Below are positions 1 through 4,966 of a DNA stretch of 8,121 nt, piece after piece (position 1 is the first letter of the stretch; the number at the start of each line of letters is the position of its first letter). The notes below the pieces were generated by a model. The model did no database searches. It had not been told where the DNA came from and saw nothing but the letters and a program-made list of their open reading frames with translations. Both the position numbers and the translations under genes were made by a program. Location of the stretch: NCBI GenBank assembly GCA_044870185.1, contig JBIOYL010000411.1:1-8121 (forward strand), written 5' to 3'. The stretch is from JBIOYL01 sp044870185. GTDB taxonomy: Bacteria; Actinomycetota; CALGFH01.

Positions 1-15
1 GGGCCCGCCGCATGA
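1..15 (+). CDS. Possible 3' end of an upstream gene (four codons and stop)
   Basis: Read from base 1, the first codons give Gly-Pro-Ala-Ala followed by TGA at 13-15, leaving 18 bases before folE. In many actinobacteria the gene before folE is ftsH, so this could be the end of an FtsH reading frame. Four codons cannot prove identity or even that the frame is real, so this is inference from gene order only. Confidence 0.25.
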   Translation, partial: GPAA

Positions 16-33
16 ACGGGGAGGACCGCACCC

Positions 34-693
34 ATGAGCATCGACGCGGACGGCTCGCGCCCACCCGACATCGACTCGCTGGCCGACGAGGCGGCCGAGC
101 TGGCCGCCGGCCGCGGCGCCTTCGACTGCGCCAAGGTCGAGCAGGGCGTCCGCCTGATCCTGGAAGGCATCGGCGAGGACCTCGAGCGTGATGGCCTCCG
201 CGACACCCCGGCCCGGGTGGCGCGCATGTATGAGGAGATCACCATCGGGCTGCGCTCCCGACCGGCCGACCATCTCAAGGTCGTGTTCGAGGAGGGCCAC
301 GACGAGCTGGTGATGGTCCGCGACATCCCCGTCTACAGCCTCTGCGAACATCACCTGGCAGTATTCTTCGGCAAGGCGCACGTTGCCTACATCCCCAACG
401 AGCAGGGCCAGATCACCGGGCTGTCGAAGCTGGCCCGGCTGGTCGACGGGCTGGCCAAGAAGCCGCAGGTGCAGGAGCGGCTGACCAGCGAGATCGCCGA
501 CGCGATGGTGCGGGCGCTGGAGCCGCGCGGGGCGCTGGTCGTGATCGAGGCCGAGCACCTGTGCATGAGCATGCGCGGCGTGCGCAAGCCCGGCTCGGTG
601 ACCGTGACCTCGGCCGTGCGCGGCCTGTTCCGCGGCAACATGGCCACCCGCATGGAGGCCATGAACCTCATCGGCGTGACCCGCCTCGGCTGA
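34..693 (+). CDS. folE: GTP cyclohydrolase I (FolE)
   Basis: This enzyme converts GTP to 7,8-dihydroneopterin triphosphate, the first committed step of folate synthesis, in the cytoplasm. The 219-residue protein is close to the usual family length (E. coli about 222). The zinc/catalytic segment SLCEHH lies at 102-107, giving Cys104 and His107 as metal ligands with His106 beside them. HLCMSMRG at 175-182 supplies the third ligand Cys177 and the conserved His175. QITGLSKLARLVD (126-138) and the RKPGSVTVTSAVRG segment (184-197) are family hallmarks. The Cys-His-Cys set indicates the zinc-dependent type IA enzyme. The first ~30 residues are acidic and variable, as is common in actinobacterial FolE. 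The start is the ATG preceded by a GGGGAGGA Shine-Dalgarno at about 18-25. The gene is separated from the rest of the fol genes by a transporter gene with its own promoter candidate. Confidence 0.97.
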   Translation: MSIDADGSRPPDIDSLADEAAELAAGRGAFDCAKVEQGVRLILEGIGEDLERDGLRDTPARVARMYEEITIGLRSRPADHLKVVFEEGHDELVMVRDIPVYSLCEHHLAVFFGKAHVAYIPNEQGQITGLSKLARLVDGLAKKPQVQERLTSEIADAMVRALEPRGALVVIEAEHLCMSMRGVRKPGSVTVTSAVRGLFRGNMATRMEAMNLIGVTRLG

Positions 694-712
694 CCGGCCA
701 CCTGGCCGCCGG

Positions 713-744
713 CCGCCCGGCCACCCGGCCACCCGGCCACCCGG
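713..744 (+). repeat. 8-bp tandem repeat after folE
   Basis: Three exact copies of CCACCCGG occupy 721-744, preceded by a one-mismatch copy (CCGCCCGG, 713-720). The array is in the noncoding spacer just after the folE stop. The 8-bp period is not a multiple of three, which fits a noncoding position. The segment before it (694-708) can form only a weak short stem, so I do not call a terminator. Likely origin is replication slippage; no function is evident. Confidence 0.85.
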
Positions 745-768
745 CCGCGTGTCCGCTGCGACCGGGAA

Positions 769-797
769 TTGCGTTCGCGGTCGGCCGGCGCTAGGCT
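769..797 (+). promoter_or_regulatory. Candidate sigma-A-type promoter for the ZIP/fol genes
   Basis: A -35-like TTGCGT (769-774) and a -10-like TAGGCT (792-797) are separated by exactly 17 bases. TAGGCT is a common actinobacterial form of the -10 box. Transcription would start near 803-805, leaving a leader of about 55 bases before the ZIP start codon. The site lies in a relatively AT-richer patch between folE and the ZIP gene. It would drive the ZIP gene and probably the folP-to-methyltransferase run behind it, since no comparable promoter is visible between 1709 and 4804. Confidence 0.6.
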
Positions 798-809
798 CGG
801 GCACGCAAC

Positions 810-823
810 TTCGGCAAGCCTAA
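810..823. promoter_or_regulatory. Near-palindrome downstream of the promoter, possible metalloregulator site
   Basis: TTCGGCAAGCCTAA is an inverted repeat (TTCGGC / GCCTAA) around a central AA, with one mismatched pair. It begins a few bases after the predicted transcription start, a typical place for a repressor operator, and lies upstream of a metal transporter gene. The right arm GCCTAA resembles half of the remembered DtxR/IdeR consensus (TTAGGTTAGGCTAACCTAA), but over 19 bases (805-823) I count only 12 matches. Assignment to a regulator family is speculative. Confidence 0.35.
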
Positions 824-859
824 ATCGAGCGCCCAGAACCGGGTGAAGGAGTGGTGCCG

Positions 860-1708
860 ATGTCCGAGACGCAGACGATCGTCCTCGGGGCGATCGCAGG
901 ACTGACGATCTTCCTCGGCTTGCCGCTCGGACGCCTGCCCACCACCAGCCTGCGCAGCAAGGCGTTCCTGAACGCCGCGTCAGCCGGCATCCTCGTGTTC
1001 CTGCTCGTCGACATCCTCGGACACGCCACCGAGCCGGTCGAGGACGCCCTCAAGCAGGCCAAGGCCGGCGACGGGTCCTGGCCCCAGTTCGCCGGCATGG
1101 GCCTGGTCTACCTGGCCGGCTTCGGCGTCGGCCTGCTCGGCCTGTTCTACCTCGGCCGCGCCCTCAAGCGCCGCGAGCCGCGCCCCAGCAGCGCCAGCAT
1201 CGGACCCGGCGCCATGGCGGTCGCCGAGGCGGCCCAGCCGATCCCGGCGCAGGCGGCCGCCATGCGCCTGGGCCTGTCGATCGCCGCCGGCATCGGCCTG
1301 CACAACTTCTCCGAGGGCCTGGCCATCGGCGCCTCGGCCCGGGCCGGCGAGATGCAGCTCGCGAGCCTGCTCATCATCGGCTTCGCGCTGCACAACGCCA
1401 CCGAGGGCTTCGGCATCGTCGGCCCGCTGGCCGCCGCCGGCGTGCGCGCCCCCTGGCGCTGGCTCGCCCTGGCCGGCCTGGTCGGCGGCGGGCCGACCTT
1501 CCTCGGCACGGTCCTGGGCATGAGCTTGCACTCGGCGCTGGTCGCCGTCGGCTTCCTGACGCTGGCCGGCGGCGCCATCCTGTACGTCCTGGGCGAGCTC
1601 ATCCCCGTGGGCAGGAAGCTGTCCTGGGAGCTCACCCTGTGGGGGCTGCTGGCCGGCGTCATGACCGGCGTGGCCACCGAGCTGGTCCTGAGCCTGGCCG
1701 GCGGCTGA
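860..1708 (+). CDS. ZIP-family divalent metal transporter
   Basis: This is an integral membrane protein of 282 residues, predicted to import divalent metal such as zinc, iron or manganese. About eight hydrophobic segments can be seen (roughly 7-24, 37-54, 78-99, 137-158, 167-190, 200-222, 227-246, 258-279). The two metal-site helices carry HNFSEG at 148-153 and HNATEG at 178-183, the ZIP TM4 and TM5 signatures. Asp51 and His55 are polar residues in the second segment. A short cytoplasm-like loop rich in Arg, Pro, Ser and Ala (about 101-135) separates TM3 and TM4, as in ZIPs, but it lacks the usual His-rich stretch. The start is taken as ATG 860 because AAGGAG (846-851) lies 8 bases upstream; two in-frame GTGs at 851 and 854 are too close to that ribosome site. 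Metal specificity cannot be told from sequence. Its place between folE and folP is unusual. Confidence 0.92.
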   Translation: MSETQTIVLGAIAGLTIFLGLPLGRLPTTSLRSKAFLNAASAGILVFLLVDILGHATEPVEDALKQAKAGDGSWPQFAGMGLVYLAGFGVGLLGLFYLGRALKRREPRPSSASIGPGAMAVAEAAQPIPAQAAAMRLGLSIAAGIGLHNFSEGLAIGASARAGEMQLASLLIIGFALHNATEGFGIVGPLAAAGVRAPWRWLALAGLVGGGPTFLGTVLGMSLHSALVAVGFLTLAGGAILYVLGELIPVGRKLSWELTLWGLLAGVMTGVATELVLSLAGG

Positions 1709-1714
1709 GCGCCC

Positions 1715-2665
1715 GTGTCGATCGTCCCCGTCGCGCCGCACGACCTTCGGGTGGGGGACCGGGTCCTGCCCACGTCGAGCCGGTGCCTGGTCATGGGGGT
1801 CGTCAACGTGACCCCGGACTCCTTTGCGGACGGCGGGCGCTGGCTGGAGCCCGACGCCGCCGTCGCCCACGGGCTCGAGCTGGCCGCCGAAGGGGCCGAC
1901 CTGCTCGACGTCGGCGGCGAGTCGACCCGGCCGGGGGCCGCCGACGTCGAGGAGGCGGTCGAGCTGGCCCGGGTCCTGCCGGTGGTCGAGCGGCTGGGCC
2001 GGGCGACCGACGTGCCGTTGTCGATCGACACCCGCAAGGCGGCGGTGGCCAGCGCCGCGCTGGCCGCCGGGGCCGCCATGGTCAACGACGTCTCGGCCGG
2101 CCGGGACGACCCGGACCTGCTGGGCGTGGTCGCCGACGCCAAGGTGCCGCTGGTGCTCATGCACATGCAGGGCACACCGGCCACCATGCAGGACGACCCG
2201 CGCTACGACGACGTGGTCGGCGAGGTGGAGGCGTTCCTGGCAGCGCGCTGCGCGGCGGCCGAGGCGGCCGGGGTCGCCTCCGACGCCCTCGTGATCGATC
2301 CCGGCATCGGCTTCGGCAAGCGCGACGAGCACAACTACGCGCTCCTGGCCGCCGTCGGCCGGCTCACCCGCCTCGGCCATCCGGTGCTGATCGGCACCAG
2401 CCGCAAAGGCTTCATCGGGCGGGCGCTGGGTAGCGTGCCCCCGGACGAGCGGGTGGAGGGCACGGCGGCCACGGTGGTGTGGGTGGTCGAACGGGGCGCC
2501 CGCATCGTGCGGGCCCACGACGTGCGCCCGATCGTCCGCACCGTGCGCATGACCGAGGCGCTGCTGCGGGGTGCGGCGGCGACCGCCACCGGCGGGCAGG
2601 CCGGGACGCCGGGCGGGCAGGCTGGGAGGCCGGCGGGGGCGGCCACGGCGAGGGAGCCCGGATGA
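1715..2665 (+). CDS. folP: Dihydropteroate synthase (FolP)
   Basis: The enzyme condenses 6-hydroxymethyl-7,8-dihydropterin pyrophosphate with p-aminobenzoate to form dihydropteroate; it is the sulfonamide target. In the 316-residue TIM barrel the motifs appear in order: GVVNVTPDSFADGG (28-41), DVGGESTRPG (65-74), SIDTRK (103-108), ND (124-125), LMHMQGTPATMQ (148-159), DPGIGFGK (195-202), GTSRKGFIG (227-235), EGTAAT (248-253) and RAHDV (266-270). All expected pterin and pABA loop residues are present. The catalytic domain ends near residue 287; a Gly/Ala/Pro tail of about 29 residues follows and contains a 7-residue repeat. The start is GTG, 6 bases after the ZIP stop, with no strong Shine-Dalgarno, so translation is probably coupled to the ZIP gene. 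The stop overlaps the next start by ATGA (2662-2665). Confidence 0.97.
   Translation: MSIVPVAPHDLRVGDRVLPTSSRCLVMGVVNVTPDSFADGGRWLEPDAAVAHGLELAAEGADLLDVGGESTRPGAADVEEAVELARVLPVVERLGRATDVPLSIDTRKAAVASAALAAGAAMVNDVSAGRDDPDLLGVVADAKVPLVLMHMQGTPATMQDDPRYDDVVGEVEAFLAARCAAAEAAGVASDALVIDPGIGFGKRDEHNYALLAAVGRLTRLGHPVLIGTSRKGFIGRALGSVPPDERVEGTAATVVWVVERGARIVRAHDVRPIVRTVRMTEALLRGAAATATGGQAGTPGGQAGRPAGAATAREPG
2591..2632 (+). repeat. 2 x 21-bp in-frame tandem repeat in the folP tail
   Basis: Two adjacent 21-base units (2591-2611 and 2612-2632) match at 19 of 21 positions. They encode Gly-Gly-Gln-Ala-Gly-Thr-Pro and Gly-Gly-Gln-Ala-Gly-Arg-Pro, just beyond the dihydropteroate synthase fold. The repeat keeps frame and ends 30 bases before the next start codon. 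Confidence 0.9.
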
Positions 2666-3057
2666 GCGGCGACGAGGCGGCCGTCGCCGCGGCCAACGAG
2701 CGCTTCTACGAGGCGTTCGAGTCGCTGGACCTCGACCGGATGGCGGCCTGCTGGCTCCAGACCGACCAGGCGTGCTGCGTCCATCCCGGCTGGGACGCCA
2801 TGGTGGGCTGGCCGCAGGTGTGCCGCTCGTGGGCGGCCATCTTCGCCAACTCGGGCTACATCCAGTTCTTCCTGACCGACGTGCGGGTGCACGTGGACGC
2901 CGACGTGGCCTGGGTGACCTGTGCCGAGAACATCCTGTCCGGCCGCACGGCCGAGGCCATCCAGGACGCCAAGGTGGTGGCCACCAACGTGTTCGTCCGC
3001 CGCGGCGACGGCTGGCGCATGGCCCTGCACCACGGCTCCCCGGTGCTCGGCGGATGA
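2662..3057 (+). CDS. NTF2/SnoaL-like protein of the fol cluster, function unknown
   Basis: A 131-residue single-domain protein with the pattern of the nuclear transport factor 2 / SnoaL-like fold: an N-terminal helix (about 5-30, ending near the Trp31 region), the CVHPGW segment (39-44), YIQFFLTDV (66-74), TCAENILSG (86-94), VVATNVF (105-111) and a C-terminal DGWRMALHHGSPV (116-128). These same motifs are, from memory, shared with the NTF2-like gene between folP and folB in Streptomyces, so this looks like a conserved actinobacterial fol-cluster member. The NTF2 fold can be enzymatic or ligand-binding, and no catalytic assignment can be made here. It contains five cysteines (30, 38, 39, 54, 87). 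The start is ATG 2662 with AGGGAG (2651-2656) 5 bases upstream and a 4-base ATGA overlap with folP. Its stop overlaps the start of a mini-ORF. Confidence 0.88.
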   Translation: MSGDEAAVAAANERFYEAFESLDLDRMAACWLQTDQACCVHPGWDAMVGWPQVCRSWAAIFANSGYIQFFLTDVRVHVDADVAWVTCAENILSGRTAEAIQDAKVVATNVFVRRGDGWRMALHHGSPVLGG

Positions 3058-3122
3058 CCCCGGTGCCTTGCGGACGCTCCCCGGTACCCGGCGCACGACC
3101 CCCGGTGGCCGGCGGATGACCG
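3040..3122 (+). repeat. Four tandem ~21-bp units spanning the NTF2/folB junction
   Basis: Units lie at 3040-3059 (20 bases), 3060-3080, 3081-3101 and 3102-3122, each beginning CCGGT. The first and last share GGCGGATGACC, which is the stop/start overlap. The first unit is the 3' end of the NTF2-like gene (Pro-Val-Leu-Gly-Gly-stop) and the last runs into the folB start. The middle two units carry CG where the outer units carry the TG of ATGA. The array therefore looks like expansion of an original gene junction. Confidence 0.85.
3054..3119 (+). CDS. 21-codon mini-ORF bridging the NTF2-like gene and folB
   Basis: The ATG at 3054 overlaps the NTF2-like stop (TGA 3055-3057). The frame runs 21 codons and ends at TGA 3117-3119, which overlaps the folB ATG (3116). 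The peptide repeats Pro-Val (PVPCGRS, PVPGARP, PVAGG) because it is built from the 21-bp array. It resembles no known peptide and is unlikely to have its own activity. Its probable role is to carry ribosomes across a gap that would otherwise separate two genes that are usually tightly coupled. There is no strong Shine-Dalgarno before 3054 or before folB, which fits coupled reinitiation. Translation is inferred, not shown. Confidence 0.4.
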   Translation: MTPVPCGRSPVPGARPPVAGG

Positions 3123-3592
3123 GCGACCGCATCCTGCTGTCGGGGCTGCGGGTGTTCGCCCACCATGGGGTGCTCCCGCACGAAGCCGAGCTGGGGCAGG
3201 TGTTCGTCGTCGACCTCGAGCTGGCCGTCGACCTCGGACCGGCCGGCCGCGGCGACGACCTGGCGGCCACGGTCGACTACGGCGCGCTCGCGGCCGGGGT
3301 GGCCGACCTGGTCGCCAGCCGCCCGCGCCGGCTGCTCGAGACGGTGGCCGAGGACGTGGCCGCCTTCGCCCTGGGCGACCGGCGGGTGGAGCGGGTCCGC
3401 GTGCGGGTCACCAAGCCGCACGCCCCCCTGCCCGTGGACGCCGAGGTGGCAGTGGAGGTCCTGCGCAGCCGACAGGACGGGGCGTCGGTGGACGGGACGC
3501 CGGCCAACCCGGCGGCAGCCGGCGGAGCGCCGACGAGCCCGGCGGCAGCCGGCGGAGCGCCGACGAGCCCGGCAGGGGACGGGGTGCCGTGA
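3116..3592 (+). CDS. folB: Dihydroneopterin aldolase (FolB) with repetitive tail
   Basis: The enzyme cleaves 7,8-dihydroneopterin to 6-hydroxymethyl-7,8-dihydropterin and glycolaldehyde; the family forms octamers. The core (residues 5-118) shows LSGLRVFAHHGVLPHE (8-23) with the active-site Glu23, VDYGAL (53-58) with Tyr55, LLETVAEDVA (73-82) with the substrate-binding Glu75, and VTKPHAPLP (98-106) with catalytic Lys100. Family members are usually about 120 residues. This one is 158 because of a Pro/Ala/Gly-rich tail (about 121-158) carrying a 10-residue repeat. ATG 3116 is chosen because MTGDRILL aligns with family N termini and it sits on the ATGA overlap with the mini-ORF; the region upstream has only GGCGG-like purines rather than a good ribosome site. 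The stop overlaps folK by GTGA (3589-3592). Confidence 0.95.
   Translation: MTGDRILLSGLRVFAHHGVLPHEAELGQVFVVDLELAVDLGPAGRGDDLAATVDYGALAAGVADLVASRPRRLLETVAEDVAAFALGDRRVERVRVRVTKPHAPLPVDAEVAVEVLRSRQDGASVDGTPANPAAAGGAPTSPAAAGGAPTSPAGDGVP
3511..3570 (+). repeat. Perfect 2 x 30-bp in-frame tandem repeat in the folB tail
   Basis: Bases 3511-3540 and 3541-3570 are identical. They encode two copies of AAAGGAPTSP in folB. A degenerate partial copy (14 of 20 bases against the second part of the unit) precedes it at 3491-3510. Identity of the two units suggests recent duplication. The length is a multiple of three, so the folB frame and the downstream GTGA overlap are kept. Confidence 0.95.
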
Positions 3593-4083
3593 CCCGGGCC
3601 CACGTCGCGCTCGGGTCGAACCTCGGGGACCGGCTGGCCATCCTCGACACGGCCATCCGCGTGCTGGACGCCGACGTGCACACCCACGTGATGGCCGTCT
3701 CGCGCGTGTACGAGACCCAGCCGGTCGGCGGCCCCCCACAAGGACCCTACCTCAACGCGGTGGCCGTGCTGGAGACCGACCGCGACCCGGAGGAGCTGCT
3801 CGACCTGCTGCTGGCCGCCGAGGCGAGCCTGGGGCGGGTGCGCGCGCAGCGCTGGGGGCCGCGCACGCTCGACCTCGACCTGATCCTCTACGACGGTCCC
3901 CCGGTGCGCACCCCCCGGCTGACCGTGCCCCATCCCCGCGCCCGCGAGCGCGCCTTCGTGCTCGTCCCCCTGGCCGACGTCGACCCCTACGCGACCTTCC
4001 CCGACGGCCAGACGGCACTCGAGGCGCTCGCCCGGCTCGGGCCGGTGACCGGGGTGGTCCCGGTCGGCGAGCTGGAGCCGTAG
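3589..4083 (+). CDS. folK: 6-hydroxymethyl-7,8-dihydropterin pyrophosphokinase (FolK)
   Basis: The enzyme transfers pyrophosphate from ATP to 6-hydroxymethyl-7,8-dihydropterin, making the substrate of FolP. The 164-residue protein has ALGSNLGDR (7-15), YETQPVGGPPQGPYLN (41-56), the signature RWGPRTLDLDLILYD (88-102) and PHPRARERAFVLVPLAD (114-130). Asp95 and Asp97 in the signature are the two magnesium ligands, and Arg92 is the conserved ATP/pterin-site arginine. Length equals the typical ~160. The start is the GTG that overlaps the folB stop by 4 bases, with AGGGGAC (3574-3580) 8 bases upstream. It is a stand-alone protein, not fused to FolB or FolP as in some organisms. Confidence 0.96.
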   Translation: MTRAHVALGSNLGDRLAILDTAIRVLDADVHTHVMAVSRVYETQPVGGPPQGPYLNAVAVLETDRDPEELLDLLLAAEASLGRVRAQRWGPRTLDLDLILYDGPPVRTPRLTVPHPRARERAFVLVPLADVDPYATFPDGQTALEALARLGPVTGVVPVGELEP

Positions 4084-4084
4084 G

Positions 4085-4804
4085 GTGAGCGGGCGCGGCC
4101 GGGTCCGCTTCCAGCTCCTGCTCGACCAGGTGGCGGCCAGCCTGCCACCGGCACCGGCCCGGGTGGCCGACGCCGGCGGTGGGACCGGGCAGCTCGCCGT
4201 CGCCCTGGCGCGGCGCGGCTACACGGTCACGGTGCTGGACACCTCGGCGGCCATGCTGGCCACCTGTGCCGAGCGGGCGGCCGGGGAGGGACCGGAGGTG
4301 GCCGGGCGGGTGGTGGGCGTCCAGGGCGACGCGCTGGCCGCCGCGGAGCTGCTCGGCCCCGCCAGCCAGGACGCGATCGTCTGCCACGAGCTGGTCGACG
4401 CCGTCGAGGCGCCGGCGGCGCTGCTCGCCGCGCTCGGCCGGGCGCTCCGCCCGCACGGCGTGCTGTCGCTCACCTTCGCCAACCGCGACTGGCTCGCCCT
4501 GCGGGCCGGCAACCGGGGCGAGTTCGCCGAGGCGCTCCGCCTGCTGGACACCCCGGGCGGCGGCGAGGCCGGGCAGCAGCGCGGCCACCGGGCGTTCACG
4601 GCGGCCGAGCTGCGCCCCGGGCTGGAGCAGACCGGCTTCGAGCTGGTGGCCGCCCTCGGGGTCGGCGTGTTCGCCGAGGGACGCGACGAGGATCTCGACC
4701 CTGGGGTGCTGGCCGCGCTGCTTGCGCTCGAGCGCCGGGTGGCCGGCCGGGAGCCCTACCGCTCGTCCGCCCACATCGTCCACCTGGTCGCACGGCGCCG
4801 ATGA
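4085..4804 (+). CDS. Class I SAM-dependent methyltransferase, SmtA/CmoM-like
   Basis: A 239-residue soluble methyltransferase. Motif I is VADAGGGTGQLAVAL (27-41), the acidic ribose-binding end of strand 2 is VLDTSAAML (50-58), motif II region is GDAL (81-84), and motif IV/post-I region is DAIVCHELVDAVEAP (96-110), followed by LRPHGVLSLTFANRD (121-135). The second half (FANRDWLALRAGN, GVGVFAEGR at 192-200, REPYRSSAHIVHLVAR at 222-237) aligns by eye with remembered E. coli CmoM (SmtA), which methylates 5-carboxymethoxyuridine in tRNA. Such alignment supports the family but not the substrate. GTG 4085 begins one base after the folK stop, with CTGGAG (4072-4077) 7 bases upstream, so it belongs to the fol transcript. 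A role in pterin or folate metabolism is possible only by context. Confidence 0.85.
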   Translation: MSGRGRVRFQLLLDQVAASLPPAPARVADAGGGTGQLAVALARRGYTVTVLDTSAAMLATCAERAAGEGPEVAGRVVGVQGDALAAAELLGPASQDAIVCHELVDAVEAPAALLAALGRALRPHGVLSLTFANRDWLALRAGNRGEFAEALRLLDTPGGGEAGQQRGHRAFTAAELRPGLEQTGFELVAALGVGVFAEGRDEDLDPGVLAALLALERRVAGREPYRSSAHIVHLVARRR

Positions 4805-4834
4805 TCCGGGCGGCTCGAAGGGAAGTGCCCGGAT
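4804..4834. promoter_or_regulatory. 8-bp perfect inverted repeat at the fol/pan boundary
   Basis: ATCCGGGC (4804-4811) and GCCCGGAT (4827-4834) are exact reverse complements around a 15-base loop. The left arm starts on the last base of the methyltransferase stop codon. The right arm ends on the first base of a TATACT box. It could be a terminator of the fol transcript (there is no T-run, which is usual in high-GC genomes) or an operator spanning the -35 to -10 region of the next promoter. Confidence 0.5.
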
Positions 4835-4883
4835 ATACTGCGATTCGCGCCGGTCCGCCGAGCGTGTCGGTTCGTCGTATGCT
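4834..4883 (+). promoter_or_regulatory. Candidate promoter region with two -10-like boxes for the pan genes
   Basis: TATACT (4834-4839, five of six against TATAAT) and TATGCT (4878-4883, also five of six) stand out in an otherwise GC-rich sequence. Neither has a recognisable TTGACA-like box at 16-18 bases upstream, so either an activator or a nonstandard sigma factor would be needed, or only one is real. A direct repeat GTTCGTCGT occurs at 4870-4878 and 4885-4893, flanking the second box. A start near 4846 or 4890 would leave a leader of roughly 75-120 bases before the DUF2520 gene. Confidence 0.45.
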
Positions 4884-4912
4884 CGTTCGTCGTCGCCTCG
4901 CCGAGAGCGCCT

Positions 4913-4941
4913 CCTCCCGACTCGTGTGGACTCCCGGGAGG
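4913..4941 (+). promoter_or_regulatory. Possible leader hairpin before the DUF2520 gene
   Basis: CCTCCCG (4913-4919) can pair with CGGGAGG (4935-4941) around a 15-base loop. The overlapping CTCCT (4911-4915) can instead pair with AGGAG (4947-4951), so two exclusive pairings are possible. CTCCCGGGAG (4931-4940) is itself a palindrome. This may affect translation of the pan genes, but short GC-rich stems arise often by chance here, and I recognise no riboswitch class. Confidence 0.25.
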
Positions 4942-4966
4942 CCGCCAGGAGCTGAAGTGGAGTGCC

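Noticed and set aside
104..112. FolE has Leu-Ala-Val after CEHH where many relatives have a Pro-containing segment
   Set aside because: This stretch varies within the family (E. coli also differs) and all zinc and catalytic residues are intact. Coordinates here are residue numbers within FolE (bases about 343-369).
694..710. Possible terminator hairpin after folE
   Set aside because: Only about a 5-bp stem with a 4-base loop can be drawn and there is no T-run. Such stems are frequent by chance at this GC content.
980..3739. A 919-codon open frame on the minus strand, with other long antisense frames across the window
   Set aside because: It lies antisense to the ZIP, folP, NTF2 and folB genes and its product is Arg/Gly/Pro/Ala/His-rich with no recognisable domain. 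Long antisense frames are expected in very high-GC DNA with GC-biased third positions.
4805..4966. Possible riboswitch or T-box leader before the pan genes
   Set aside because: I see no conserved core of any riboswitch class I know and no T-box sequence; only short GC stems.
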